From Allacma fusca (Eukaryota; Arthropoda; Collembola; Symphypleona; Sminthuridae), in assembly GCA_947179485.1 (NCBI GenBank), contig OX359248.1, positions 33,613,378 to 33,677,377 of the forward strand: a DNA stretch of 64,000 nucleotides, given 5' to 3'. A model generated the notes under the pieces. That model saw nothing but the letters and a program-made list of their open reading frames with translations. It was not told the DNA's origin and made no database searches. The stretch's first letter is position 1; every line of letters begins with the position of its first letter. Positions 22,542 through 35,760 of the stretch are shown here, piece after piece. The position numbers were made by a program, and so were the translations under genes.

Positions 22542-25500
22542 GCAAAGACTTTGGCTGTTGAAGTCAATGCGTTGCACTTGTCTCCAACCACCATCATCCT
22601 CCTACCAAGGGGTTACACATATGCTGTACTATACAGCTCTTGACACTCAACGTTGACAGTGTGCAATCCTTCATCTCCCCATGGTGGCCATATGTACCCA
22701 TAGTGGCTAAGGTATTGAAATGTCAACTTTTTCATAAGGAATGAACTTTTAACTATAATTTACCGTTAAATGAATTTCGCATGTATTTATAAGGACAATT
22801 TGTTGGAAATAGACAAAAAAAAAAATATACGTTTGTCTTGAGGAAGTATCTTTTGTGTTTTCATTTCTCTCATATGAGTCACTTCGCTTGGCCAGTTACT
22901 GGAATGAATGAAGCCGTAAATGGTGAAACCGGTAAATTAAATTCTTTCATCATAAGACGAAATCCGGTTCAATTCAGATGGATTCCATTTTGACGTAGAT
23001 ACATATTACCATCAAATTATTAATTATTGTGCAATTGGCTCAAAGGGGGTGGTAAACTTGTAATCAAGCGTTAATTCATGATGGGGAAAGAGCTTCTTGG
23101 AACGAATTCGTGCTAATAATCTCCTACTACCTGAAGACACTGTGTACCTGTCTTATCAAGAGCAGCTTCATTAAAGTTTGATTCATCCGGGAAGTCTGCA
23201 TGTATTTAAAATATTATGGAGTTGTTAGCACCTGTAAGCTGAAGCTTTGCCCATCGTAGGTATTCTATTCCTGGATCTCTTCTTGGAAAGCCTTAAAGTC
23301 CAAAGACACTATATACTTTTTTTCTTAATATTTTTTTTTGCATAAAAGTGTGAACGTCCATACGGCTTTATACAGATTATAGATATCGCGTTAGATCCGT
23401 GATGGGGAATTCCAACAGATGAATGTTAGGTGATCTTTTGGTTCGTAATTGTTAATCTTAAAATCGCTTTACTAATATCCAGTGCCCTTTCCTTTTGAGT
23501 GAACACCCCTGGCGAGCTAAAGTATCAGTTCGTGGAGGACTGTAATTTCACTACCAATTTAATACATTCTTATTCTTGCATGTAGTAGATGACTTGCTTT
23601 ATTATCGCTGCATCTTAACTAATTCGAATCATTCTGTGAGTTGATTCGGATCCTTTAGTATGTAGTTTGTATTTAGTATAGCCCATTAATTTAGGTTCGC
23701 TTCTGAACTTGACTTCAGCGTGACTTCTTAATTTGATTCACATCATTACTTATATTCCCAGGAAGAGAAATCACATGAAATTCTTTGGTTGACGAGGGCT
23801 TCAAGCGGAATTGGAGAAAGTTTGACTAAAAGGAATACGCCAGACGTGGGAAGTTGGTTGGAATGGAAAGAAGTGGGAACTAACTTCCGCATATTGCAAA
23901 TAAATGTTTTGTAGTCATACATTTTACAACAAAAAATATTATTATTTTGACCAGAGCCAGAACTTTCCAGATACTCAATTACCTGCATTTTCCACCTGAA
24001 GTTACTGTACCTTAAGACTTCCTATTCAAATCAATTCTGCTAAATTGAATAATTAGGTTGTTATAATTTCTTCCTCCAATACCCCTATGTTTGCTTACGG
24101 TAGTCAGTAAATCTTAGATGTGTACCCAAATAATTACTAGACATCAATGTAAGCAGGCTTGGGATATTTTAAAAGGACTAGGGGGAGAAAAATTATTTTT
24201 GATTATGTGAACCAGCTGTGGATTTTAATGTTTATTCCTCAATTATGCCTGAGGGGATTAGGTGTTCAAAGTATTTTGAAAATCAAGGAACAAGTCAGAT
24301 TGCAAATTAACTCCAGCCTGGTAGGGAAAGTCCTCGGACTTTTCTCTGCTCATGATTTATAGTAACCAAATCAAATTAAATATGTATACTTATATGTAAT
24401 TATACAGAAAAGGCTATATAGATAATTATCCTAAAGCAATTAATTAAAATGTAGACGCAGTACTGTAATGAACAGGTAGCATCCATGCACACAACACAGT
24501 ATCCAATATTTATGCAAGGCTACTTTAACGCACTTCCTACGCAATGGTACGGTAAAAGCAACGGTACTGCAAAGTAACACTGTAATTATATGTAGGTATG
24601 TAAACTATGCATTGCATACATCATACATACATCTACAAGTTGCTTACCTCCAAATTTTTTCCAGCTGCATGAAATGACAAAACTGGTGTCTTATACAACC
24701 CTCGTCAAAATCTCATGAAATTAGTAATCAAAACATCCGTTTTGATTAGCCCAATTAACACTGCTGCAATCATAAGAGGAGAATCAATCTTCTTTGACAA
24801 AAATCCATTTGGAGTTGGAATTAGAAACTCACGTTTAAATGCTGATCCCTAGATTTAAAGGTAAACATTGAGGAAGACTGAGTAACCAGGTCTTCGGGGT
24901 CCTTCATCAATTCCGAAAACTGTAAGTAATCCCAGCCTTTCCCAATCACCTTGTAAGTTTATTTAAGCTTGATGCATAATTAGTTCAAACGAATCCTCAA
25001 ATACAGCAAGACTGGACAGTTCCTTAGTAACGTAACTATCTACTCATCCTAAGATAATTCTTAGGAGCAAAATTTGTGAAAGGTGAGAAATGCGGCCGAA
25101 GTCACGTTAAAAGTACAGTCACACGTAATTGTTAATGTACAAGTACATGAATACCTACTGCTGCTTCCTCCTTGCCCTTCAAATTCCTAGAAAGAAAGTT
25201 ATCGATAACAGTGTTCTATTTTTATGGGTGAAATAATTTATTTTTTAACCGGTCCTTATTATCACCAAAATAATAATCATTCTATGTAGTTGCTCACATA
25301 GAGTTTTGTTTTTACACTAAAAATACAATACTGAAAATAAGCACATGCATGTGGCATTATTTACTCAGGCTATGTATTATATAAATATGCTAAATAAGCT
25401 GTTGTAGAAACAACGAATCAGCCTATTATGTATCAATTGCCAGAGACTTGCATTCCAGCTTGTTTTTTCGTTGCTGTCCACAAGATTTAATCCTACATAT

Positions 25501-27344
25501 GTATGTACGGTTAATGAACTAAAATTATTTTAGCTTTCCTGCTGCCATCCCAAATTAAAGAAGCTCAGAAATGCAGTTGATTCCTATATTCGAATTAAAA
25601 TTCCAGGAGACTCAAGAAAGTAAACAAGAGGTTATTGCATTATTACGCAGCTACCACTTCTTGAGCAAAATACAGTAAGTACTTCTTAAAAACACAACTA
25701 CTACTCCATAAAAAACCACTCATGCATATTTATGCAAGTGACAGTGACGAATAATGGCATGTATTCTGCATCAACCAATGAAAATTCTATTGAAATCACG
25801 CCTACAAATTTTTTGCCAACTTGCAAAAGCCCATAAGATGCCTAAAAGTGATTCTCATCCGAACATTGGCCACAACGCAAGTACATTTATTTTCTCTTGC
25901 AATAAGTTTTTAGCCAAGCCTACTGAAGCTTCTAGGATTTTTAAAATGTCCTATGAATCTGTCTACAATAAACTGTTGCTCCTGACCAGAAAAAGCTTTT
26001 GCTGCAAAAGTGCAAAGTGCTCTATACATTCATCCTAGTGGATTTCGGGTCTCCTCAAAAGCCCAGCACAGCCCGACAAAAAAATAATTATCCAAATTTC
26101 CACTTTGTTGACCCTGCATCCCCACCCCCTCCTCAGCCTTGTTTACCTTCCTATAAATTTTCCTCCAATTTATAAAAATTATACTAATACTTAAAAAATG
26201 AAATACCCTCCGTGAAAAAAAAATTACCACACTTTTATTTTAGAAATAACACTTTTTTTTATATTCGACTGCCTATCCACACTTCATACTTTTCCCCCTA
26301 AACAACACTATTAATCCTTCAAGAAGGATGCACAAGTCAAAGGTCGTTTTTTGAAATTCCCAAAGTTTTCGCACGGAACTTAAAACACGTTTTGAATTAA
26401 TGGGTTCTAAGCGCAATTTACTTATACAATGCCTATGCTCCGTCCTTACACTAGTATTCCACCATTTCTATAATTTCCAAAACACATATATTACTCATCC
26501 TATGTCTGCTACTACAATGAAAAAATAAAATTCATGAAAAATTTCTCACGTGTAAACTTGTACCGTTAAGTATACAGGAGCTTAAAGCATGAATACAATG
26601 ACGGCCGTACATGGTCAACGACAATGATATTATCTTTTATTACGCTATTTTTCCTCCTTTAAAAAAAATTAATTTAGCATAGCTACCCCGTACGGATGCA
26701 TAGGTATACTTACAATTAGCAAGTTTATATTTGTATTAGCAATTTTGAGCCATTGAACTCTTGAAAAATAAAGGATTAAATGACGCTATCATTGATGACT
26801 TGCAGCATGTAGATAGGGGACGAGTCATTCCAATTTAAGGTAAGAATATAGAAGTAGCCTTGTAACTAGTGCTAGTCGTGTTAGGGTTTTGAGAACATTT
26901 ATTATTACTTAGATAATTTTAAAAATAATAGTTCCAAGTGTTACATCAATCCTTGAGCCCTTTAGGAAATAATTACAAGGTACTTGCTACTGTATATGGT
27001 TGAATGCTATCTGTACAGTCTACAATTCTGTCTACACGGGTTCCATGATACTTCTTACATTGAATTTACCGCCAAGACTACAGAGTAGTTTACATGAGTT
27101 GCATGGCACTTGTCTCAAATTGTTATTATCTCTGTGTGTGATTTCGGAGACTGGGAATGACTCTTATTCTGGTCCCAGAATGAAATAGTTTTTGACTTAA
27201 TCTCTGTGTGTAACAGTTAATGTAATTAGGGAGCTCATGTCATTACATCAACACCAGCTTCCAAATACTTGTGTTATCCACTCCCTTGGGTCGGGACTTC
27301 GATGGTAAATGCTGGGACGACCGACAGCGTCTAATCAATTCGAG

Positions 27345-28989
27345 ATGGTAAGTTCAGAATTCCGTGACTCATTATTGAATTATTCCCCGGACAATTTCCC
27401 TATTTTGAATTTACTCATAAGTATTATTGTATGAATTTAAATAATATGAATTTAAATCATGGAATTAAAAATAATTATGGAGCGTGTTTTCCTGGTTTGG
27501 AGCAAATTTCTGACGCAAGATCATTAGGCTTGCTGGTGGAGGAGTTTTGAGATAGGAGAAGTTGGAAAGATGAAGAAATAACTGGATGTTTAATGTTGCC
27601 TAGGAAATGAGAAGTGGCTTTGGAGATCAAATGGGGACTGATGGAGGTTTTGATTGATACAAGTTTTTTTAATTTGTTTGTATGGGATAGACGAAGATTG
27701 GGATAGATTGGTGGAGTTGGGATGTGAGATTTGATGCGGATGAGCTGTGGACGCGGGGCTGGATTTTTGTAACTTGATCAGTAACGTAGGTAGAGCTAGT
27801 GTGTTTTAGGGAGTAATGAATTTGATAGAGTAGGGGTTTATGTAGGAATTTAACAAGTAGATTGGGAATTTGAGGATGAATCAGGAATAAAATGGCAAAA
27901 TCCAAAGGTAAGAGTAAGGGTAAGTCAAAATCAAAAAAGCCTAAGAGCAAGCCTAAGAAGGCAGCAAAGCAGAAGAAGACTAGGAGTAGGGGGAAGAGTA
28001 AAAAGCGCTCCGGGAAGAAGGGCAAGAAAAAGTCGAAAAATAGCGAAGATGTTGAGAAAAAGGAGGAGGGTCCGCCTGTTAGTTCAGTTCCATGAATAAT
28101 AATTGTCACGTCACCTTGACCTTTAGACTTTGTATTTTGAAGTGTGGGTACAGTAATAAGGAGACCCATGGTTACTAATTTGTTTTTTTTTATGAATACA
28201 GGACGTGTTTCTGATGGTGCGCCGGAAGAAAACGACTGTTTTCATCGACGCTAAAGAGGATACTTCTGTCTTGGAACTTAAACGAATGATTGCTGGTGAG
28301 CTCATTGGAGGGCTGGGTTTTAAAATTATTCCTGCCATTTTATTTTCCGATAGTGAAGCAATTGGGACTATCTTTCCGTTTAAATATTTAGTTTTGATTT
28401 GATGTTTGATTTTGTGCATTTATTATCTTCGTAATGATTAAATATATTTGCTCTATTGCTTTCGTGATAGGAAATGATGCATTAGTGTGTCAGAATGGCG
28501 TCATTATTATGTTAACTATTTCGTGGCGTGGAATGTAATTTATGGACATGACTGGGCTTCTTACTGCATTGCTTTAACGGTTATTCTAAGTTGGAAACTG
28601 GATTATGAAATGTTGAAAATTATTTATTTCAGGAATTACCAAAGTGATGCCCGAAGACCAAAAATTATTTCGGGATAGAGAAGAAATGAAGGATGAAAAA
28701 CATTTAGGTGACTACGGATTGAATGCAGGAACAGCGAAACCACAGCTCCCGGCTACCATCGGTTTGGTTTTCAAGTATGTACCTTTTTTAGTTTTCCCTC
28801 AGAAACGGTTAACTTTTACCAAGTTTCTATAGTTAAAGAGTTATGTGATCAATCTAAACCAATATTTTTGTCCACAGGGATGACAACGGAAGTTGGGAAG
28901 AGTTAGACATCGCACCGTTGTCTCAACCCCCCGAGCTTCCTGAAGTAATGCGATTGCCGGACTCTAATAACCCTGATCAAGCGGCTTAA
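27345..28989 (+). CDS. ELOB: Elongin B (transcription elongation factor B subunit 2)
   Basis: Four coding exons, 27345-27347, 28202-28295, 28633-28774 and 28878-28989, give 116 residues (human 118). The ubiquitin-like start [20 protein letters not shown] matches Elongin B almost residue for residue, followed by [30 protein letters not shown] and the C-terminal tail [15 protein letters not shown]. Elongin B pairs with Elongin C. The dimer serves the Elongin A elongation complex and is the adaptor in Cul2/Cul5 ubiquitin ligases with BC-box (VHL/SOCS-type) proteins (family knowledge). Exon 1 contributes only the initiator ATG before gtaagt. AATAAA at 29022-29027 marks the likely 3' end. The middle segment ([20 protein letters not shown]) differs from the vertebrate form but keeps its length. 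It converges on POLR2K. Confidence 0.95.
27892..28095 (+). CDS. Nested lysine-rich small protein in Elongin B intron 1
   Basis: An intronless 67-residue frame lies wholly inside Elongin B intron 1 on the same strand. It starts [20 protein letters not shown], continues [19 protein letters not shown], and ends in an acidic-to-neutral tail [12 protein letters not shown]. About 40 percent is Lys. The ATG has A at -3 (aaaatggca). The composition resembles histone H1 tails or protamine-like sperm proteins, so DNA or RNA binding is plausible, but no family can be assigned. The first 40 bases contain two strong 5' splice-site-like words (GGTAAGA, GGTAAGT), so it might instead be spliced or be non-coding intron. 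The 166-codon frame on the other strand is a Leu/Phe-rich mirror of the Lys codons. Confidence 0.45.
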   Translation: MAKSKGKSKGKSKSKKPKSKPKKAAKQKKTRSRGKSKKRSGKKGKKKSKNSEDVEKKEEGPPVSSVP

Positions 28990-29021
28990 AATCGTTTTGC
29001 TTTTTTCGTTACACAAAAAAA

Positions 29022-29027
29022 AATAAA
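29022..29027 (+). promoter_or_regulatory. Polyadenylation signal of Elongin B
   Basis: AATAAA 33 bases after the Elongin B stop codon, within an A-rich tract. Confidence 0.6.
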
Positions 29028-29324
29028 AGAAATTTACTAGCCGAAAAATGATTCGGATGTTGTCATCTTCCGACAACAAAACTTCTTGTTTAAAATAGAC
29101 ATACAATACAACAAAGTTTATTTGCTCTTATTATGACAGCATGTATGTAGATAGTAGTACCCTAAGAAAATGTTTGTTTATCATTCGGAATATTCAATTA
29201 TACCATACACAAACTTTTAAACACCATATACTTATATAAAAAAAAATGTTATACAACATTATCAACAATAATTTTTGTCCAGTCCATAGTACAGGAAATT
29301 TCCTCCCCTCTGAGCAGCAGTAGT

Positions 29325-29838
<514 letters not shown>

Positions 29839-30209
29839 TATCAGCTTAATCCCTGCAAAATCCCAATAAATACCCTCCTTCAAATTCTGCAATTTGTTTT
29901 TAAATAAATAATTTTAAAACAGTTTTTAAATAATTAAAGAGACTACCAAAATGCCTTCAGTAAGTTACAGTCTTTAAACACAGTAATTTCCTAGAACAGT
30001 CCCAATGTGCGTGAGCCCATTCACGAACCTTCGATTCCATGAAAAATACCTTCCCACAGTTAAATTCAAGATGTAGCGCTTACGGAGTCTTAAAGCTGAG
30101 CATGTGGTTCTTAAGCAGCATTGGGAATTTGAGCGGTAAGCCAGTTCTGTTACACAAAACACCTTCAAGGCTCAAGTGTAAACATGGCTTAGGAACTTCG
30201 CCGTTCCAG

Positions 30210-30334
30210 TTTGAATTCTAGGAGGGTCCTCATTGGCTAAGGATTTCCATTGATACGCTCAACGAGCCAATGGGAAGTGCTTATTTGTACCTAACAGTCT
30301 GAATGTTTCCAGTTAGTCCTACCCTAACCATTGG
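30210..30334. promoter_or_regulatory. CCAAT-box cluster, candidate divergent promoter
   Basis: Three CCAAT pentamers on either strand at 30232-30236, 30267-30271 and 30330-30334, the first two about 35 bases apart. TTTGAA, resembling a cell-cycle CHR element, sits at 30210-30215. They lie upstream of POLR2K (minus). The function is inferred. Confidence 0.35.
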
Positions 30335-30387
30335 TGTACATATGGGGTTGTGGGAAACGAGGCACTGTTGACGTTGACGTTCGAATA

Positions 30388-30426
30388 TGCTGCCGGAGGA
30401 CAGGCCGCCGTGTTATTATGCAGTGG
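30388..30426 (+). CDS. Possible first exon of the F-box gene
   Basis: ATG opens MLPEDRPPCYYAV and runs in phase 0 to a donor-like GT (gtaaag). Phase 0 fits the acceptor at 35752, where the F-box frame is open upstream of its first Met. The 5.3-kb gap and lack of family similarity make this tentative; it could be a non-coding first exon or nothing. Confidence 0.2.
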
Positions 30427-33400
30427 TAAAGTATATATTGTCAGTTGTTAAAAATGTGTTGGCGGTTAAATCCCATGGTAAACTAGTGCCAGTAGCAAAA
30501 TAAGTTAGAAATATACATACTCATACTATTTAACGTCTGAAATTGATTGGAAACTCTCATGAGATCCTCAACCAGAAGACTTGGACTGATTGTGAATTAA
30601 GATTTTACTTTTAGTCATGCACTTGCATTAGAATCAAGAGGACACGAGTCGTGCCAGTATAATTGTGCACCCAACATCCAATGGGCACACTCATATTAGC
30701 CCGGACCATTAAAAGGTAATTAAAAGAATTACTTAATTATACTTAGTGTATTTTTCTCATCAAGGTTTTTTTTCTACTTTGAAGTCCAGACTCGGGAGCT
30801 GGTATTATTGTCATTTATTGTCATAGAGTTCATTCCTATATAGGTTGTTACCTGTGTTTGTCTGGGGCAGTTCATTCATGAATTATTATTATGTGTGGGA
30901 TATATGTATATATATGTATGTATACGTATATATTTGGTCAAGAGAAAAATTTGCAACTCATTCATTCAGTTTTTATTCCATGTATAATTTTTATAGGTAT
31001 AGCTGAGCAGTCTACTATTTTGCTTGTAGTGCGAATTTCCGTGTTAGGAATCCATCCTGTCAGCGGATAATGACTGATTATTTTTTTCCACCGAGAGACA
31101 GGGACCTGCTTTTAGTGCTTTATCGGTATAGACGGAAAGTTAAGCTTATCTGCTCTGATGTGCATATTTTTGCTGGGAATATTACTGAAGACGAAAAATG
31201 GTACAAATGAGGGACTAACTGTTGTATGTGTGAGTAGTTTTGATAGTGGTGGGGTTGGCGGATTTGTCATGTATTTTGTAGTTGATGTTAACAACCTGGT
31301 GGTATGTTCTTATATATTGGGAAGTATGTATGGAAGGATTTGAAATTATTTGTAGTTTTCATTTTTTTTATGTATTTTGTGATTGTAAAAGTTTCGGAGG
31401 AATTTGGCGCGGGAAAATTGCCACACATAAATTGTCACACATTTAGGGCATAGTTTCTAAATTGATTGATTTATGAGTATAGTAGTGACAATTTTCACTC
31501 GTTTGTCATCTGGCGTAGTGCTTAAAACATTTCCTGAAGCTTATGCTGGTTTCTTGGAATTATATTTTGTTAATTATTCTCTGAAAAAAAGCTTGTGGAT
31601 AGTTCATTATAGGTGTAGACTTGTAATGTGCATAGGATTAATGAATCATAGTGTGACAAGATACTGAGGAGACGGGGGTGTATATTGTACATGAAAGAAT
31701 TTACATGGTTGTTATGTTGAGCTGTTTGTGAGAGCCTCGAAAATTAGCTTTCCTGGAAAATCCGATATGGTCCGACCCCATGCTTAAGGTCAGTTAATGA
31801 CAGTGGTTTGGACTGTTCTCGACGGCCAGTCAATAATAGAGTACTATGCTATAACTGAAAGTACAGTTTTGTTCATTCTGTGTCCTCCTCCTCTCCTCTC
31901 TATTCAGCTTACAGCTCTGACATTAATCCTCAGCGTGCCTTCCTCTATGAAAATTTCGTTGATACTTGGAATGGTATCTGTGTCTGTTGCTTTCAAATGC
32001 ATCTGAATTTAGATAATATTTAGCAGTGGAAGCTTTACCCCAAGCCATTCTTGATTCTACAATTTTTTTCAGTTCCAAGTATCACAGCTAAATGTAGCAT
32101 TCCTAACCTCTCTATTGGATACCTTCACTGGAGCCCTGGGCAGTCAGAAACAAAAATAACTTAACAATAGGTCCAGAACTTTCTTATGACAATACCGCTA
32201 AAATTGTCCTGAATTCTTGAGCATGTCATGTTAACTCATTATCTTTGGGTGCCGAACCCCTGCAGAGTAAATATGAAATCTTGGTTTGTATTATTTAATT
32301 CTGATGAAATGAAATAGTAATATAAATTTAACAATGTGGTGTAGGCTTGGGAAGAATTATCTCATTAATAAATTGAAATTGAACCAGAGTATGCACGTAT
32401 GTACGTCTGTGATAGGTAATGGTGCATTGGTGTGAAGGTAACAGGTGGTTGCTTCGTCCGTTGGTCTTTATGCGTTTTATTGCGTTTAGTAAAGGAAACT
32501 ACGAGAAGGCCAGGGACTGTTTGTTGCACCAGTCATGAATGTGGGAAAGTCTTCCAGCTCATAATTCTCCCCAGTATTATTTTGCCAGTAGTCGATTTTT
32601 TTTGCTGGGATACCAAGGGTGGTACGGCCTACTTGAGCGTGTGAGATGTATTCATTTGGGCTATAGAAGAAAAGCATGGCAAAGCCATGGGTGAGTTGTT
32701 AGTGACAAAAGGTTCCTCTTTTGGCGGTTGAACTATTCTTTCCCATTATTTTATTATACATTTCCTATCAACCTCAGTGTTGAATTTGGCCTGTGTGTTT
32801 ACCTCTCGACGTTCCTTCTTGCCTTGAATGAACGTTTTTACTTGGGAGCAAAAAATTTTCCATGCAATAATAATTCCAGTACGTTACATTTTTACACGGA
32901 GTAAGTAGTATATATTACCTACTTGGTTAGTTTTCAGAGAGAACAACTTCACCGACAATGTTTTACGTATAAATTAAGTGCCATAAATAATGGGGAGAGT
33001 TTTTGGGCCAGGATCATGTTCTGAAGATCAAATCAAACTTTAGTTATGGCAGTATGCAGTCCACAATGTTTACCCAGGGATTCTATAATCGTGTTAGCTG
33101 AACGATCTTAGAAGCTGCAAGATACACGTTCTAACAATGTTGAGTCCATATCCTACCGTGGATTCGCACCTGCTGGAGGGAACTGATCTGTGTAGAAGTC
33201 GGTCCTCTCATCATGCGGTGCAGTTGTGAAAAGCAAAGCAAAAAGGATAGCTGGCATACATCCTATAGCTCTAAGGCAGATGGGTTATGAAGTTAGCAGG
33301 GCCAGATTTCCCTAACTGATTGATACTACATTTCTTTTGATGTGGTTCCTACCCAGTCATGTGCCAACAATGTATCTTGATTTTTTGCAATATCAATGAG

Positions 33401-35751
33401 TTATCAACTTGTTTCATGACTTGCTATGAGTTCTACAACAAAGTCTTCAAAAGTATTACATTCCAGTAAGAATGTCTTATTTGCATTTCCAACTTATTAA
33501 AATGAAGGGTTGAACAAATCTCAAAGCGATTAACATAGCATCCTAAGTATTTTATGTTGTATATAAAATTCCTCCCAATCTGTAGTGATTCATCAGTGGA
33601 TTTGCACTGTACAAGTTGTTTCAAACATGGTTGAAAGAATGGTATGACGCCAATTTAATCTGCGTCCCTCCACTTCTGTAACCTTTCGGTCTGGACGAAA
33701 TCAATTGACAAGCTACTGAAAAATCCTGACAACATATGGCGGGGAGTATAGCAACGCTGCAAAGTAGCTCTGCTGAATCTTTTTTCATGTACAAGTTTTG
33801 GCAATAAACTATTTCAAAACAAGCCTCGGAGAAGAAGTATGCAGTAGTATGCACTAATCGTCCATTTTAAGTAGCATAAAACTTGTCACCCGAAGTTTTT
33901 TTTTTGCTCTGCCTTCATCTCAAATTGAACAACTGGCTCTCTCTATGACTACAGCCATTCCAGTTACTGTAATACAAAAACAAGAGATTATGTACAGTTT
34001 AGCTGAAAATCAATGAGATTATTCGCCCTAATCTTTTGCTGTTCAGGGAGGAATTGCTGAAATGCATTTTTGCAAACCTGAACTTTAATAGCCTGCGTGG
34101 CTTGTGCCTACGTTTGCAATATGTTCACTTTTGAACTTGAATCTGTTTTTAAGCACGAGTTCAAGCTCGTCGCTCAATGACTTCTGTTAAGTGTTCAGCC
34201 TAAAATAAGACATGTGGCATTCTAATTTCCAAAAAAAAAGTTCTAATGCTATACTGATTTATATTATCTAGTAGTAATTATGTTGCCACTTGCCTCCACT
34301 TATTGCCAAAAGGTTTTTTTCGTGTCTGTTGCTTTGGGGATTTTGCTGGGAAGTCGCAGATGTTATTTCAAGTTGTTTTTAATTCAGAACTGTTTGATTT
34401 TCTCATCTATTGTCTTCCATTTCAGAATGTGTTTCGTGTGTAAGACCAATAGTAGGTATTAATACTAGTGACATGGTGATAGGGAGTTGTATTTGATTGA
34501 CAATTACTTGAGAGAGCTATAAACTGCATACATTCTTTAACTGCTGTATCAATTTTAGAAGGCGTTCTTTTTTTTATAGGATCCATGGAAATTATCTGCA
34601 TACTATTTCTTGGCAATAGAATTCTTTCAGTGATTTTTAAGCTCAGAGGAATACGATGCTTTGTCCTTTTTGTCTCTTTGTGTATCTGTAGCAATCAGAT
34701 TTTGATTTTACAGGGAGAAGTAATTTTGTAAAAGAAAATACCAATATAATGGATAAAAAAGATCTACATTTAAGGTGGTAGTCACGCCAAAATACCAGAT
34801 TCATTAGATCCTTGTTTCATTCTATTTAGCCATTTTTATTATCTTGGTCTGTGTAGTAGCAACAGGTATGTATCTATCTACTGGATGTTGAGTCAAAGCC
34901 CGCCTGAATTATTTGGAACAAATTCGATTTGAGTTACGCAAAAGAGTAGAACTCACTACACAATATTGGTATGCAGCCTTCGTCTTACCCTTTCGTACTA
35001 TAGGAATTAGAAATATTTTATATTTGCAAGTATATGTTTTGCTCTTTTAAGGTTGTACGGATATGCATGCCGCTTGCATTTGAGCTTTCAGCTAAGTTTT
35101 TTTTTCCTCTGTATTGTGCTACTGGGGCTGGGAGACCTTAGAACCACCTAAAACATTTTCACATGGAATTTCCAGTTGCAACGTAAGGTTAAGGATAGTA
35201 TCTGTAGTGGAACTTTTGGTACAGTTGGGTATGTGTGTTCTACCACCTGCCGCACACAAAAACGCTTTATGAAGGGTCCCTTTGTTGAATGCAAATCTGC
35301 ATGAGAAAAAACTTGATCAATTTTCCTGCAGTATATGATGACTAGTGTACGCAAGTAGCGAGGGAATTTGGTCAAACTAACAAGGCGGCAATGTATTAGG
35401 AGAACCATTATTATTATCAATGATACATAGCATGAGATGAATGTGGAGGCAGAATTACGAGAGATGTGGTTGCACCCGATTCTTTACTCTTTTACTGTCC
35501 CACTCTTCTGTGTATTGAGATATCACTTCTGTACATATCAAATCATAGATACTTATTTAGCTACTTATTATTAGTTACTATTCCCCATCCGGAAAATCAT
35601 ACTTGAGTGGAACTGAAATCTAGTCCAAATGGTGTTAAGCCTCTGCTGAGCTGATAAAAATAATAATATTGATACAAATATGTGTACTTACTTTTACGGC
35701 AGTTGACGGAGACGGGATAAAAATAAAATATTGCACGACCATCGGCCTCAG
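30427..35751. other. Probable intron or upstream region of the F-box gene
   Basis: No convincing exon. It contains an E2F-like site at 31403-31416. Short open frames here have no domain or splice support. Confidence 0.4.
31403..31416 (+). promoter_or_regulatory. E2F-like binding site
   Basis: TTTGGCGCGGGAAA matches the palindromic E2F consensus core almost perfectly and is GC-rich in an AT-rich setting. It lies upstream of the F-box exons, and vertebrate Emi1 is an E2F target (family knowledge). Confidence 0.4.
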
Positions 35752-35760
35752 ATATTCCTC

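Larger units (their letters stand above)
20359..27344. other. Gene-poor stretch between EH2 and Elongin B
   Basis: Nearly 7 kb. I see only microsatellites (TA at 21468-21491, CT at 22155-22178, GA at 22490-22537) and scattered short open frames without domains or splice support. The EH2 promoter must be at its left end and the Elongin B promoter at its right end. Confidence 0.5.

Noticed and set aside
22137-22656. Several frames rich in Ser-Leu or Arg-Glu repeats
   Set aside because: Translations of the CT and GA microsatellites.
25754-26230. Two overlapping open frames on opposite strands
   Set aside because: No similarity to a known family, poor codon bias and no splice sites; treated as chance.
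27669-28169. 166-codon minus-strand frame, Leu/Phe-rich
   Set aside because: It is the mirror of the Lys-rich AAG/AAA codons of the plus-strand frame, with no splice signals or domain.
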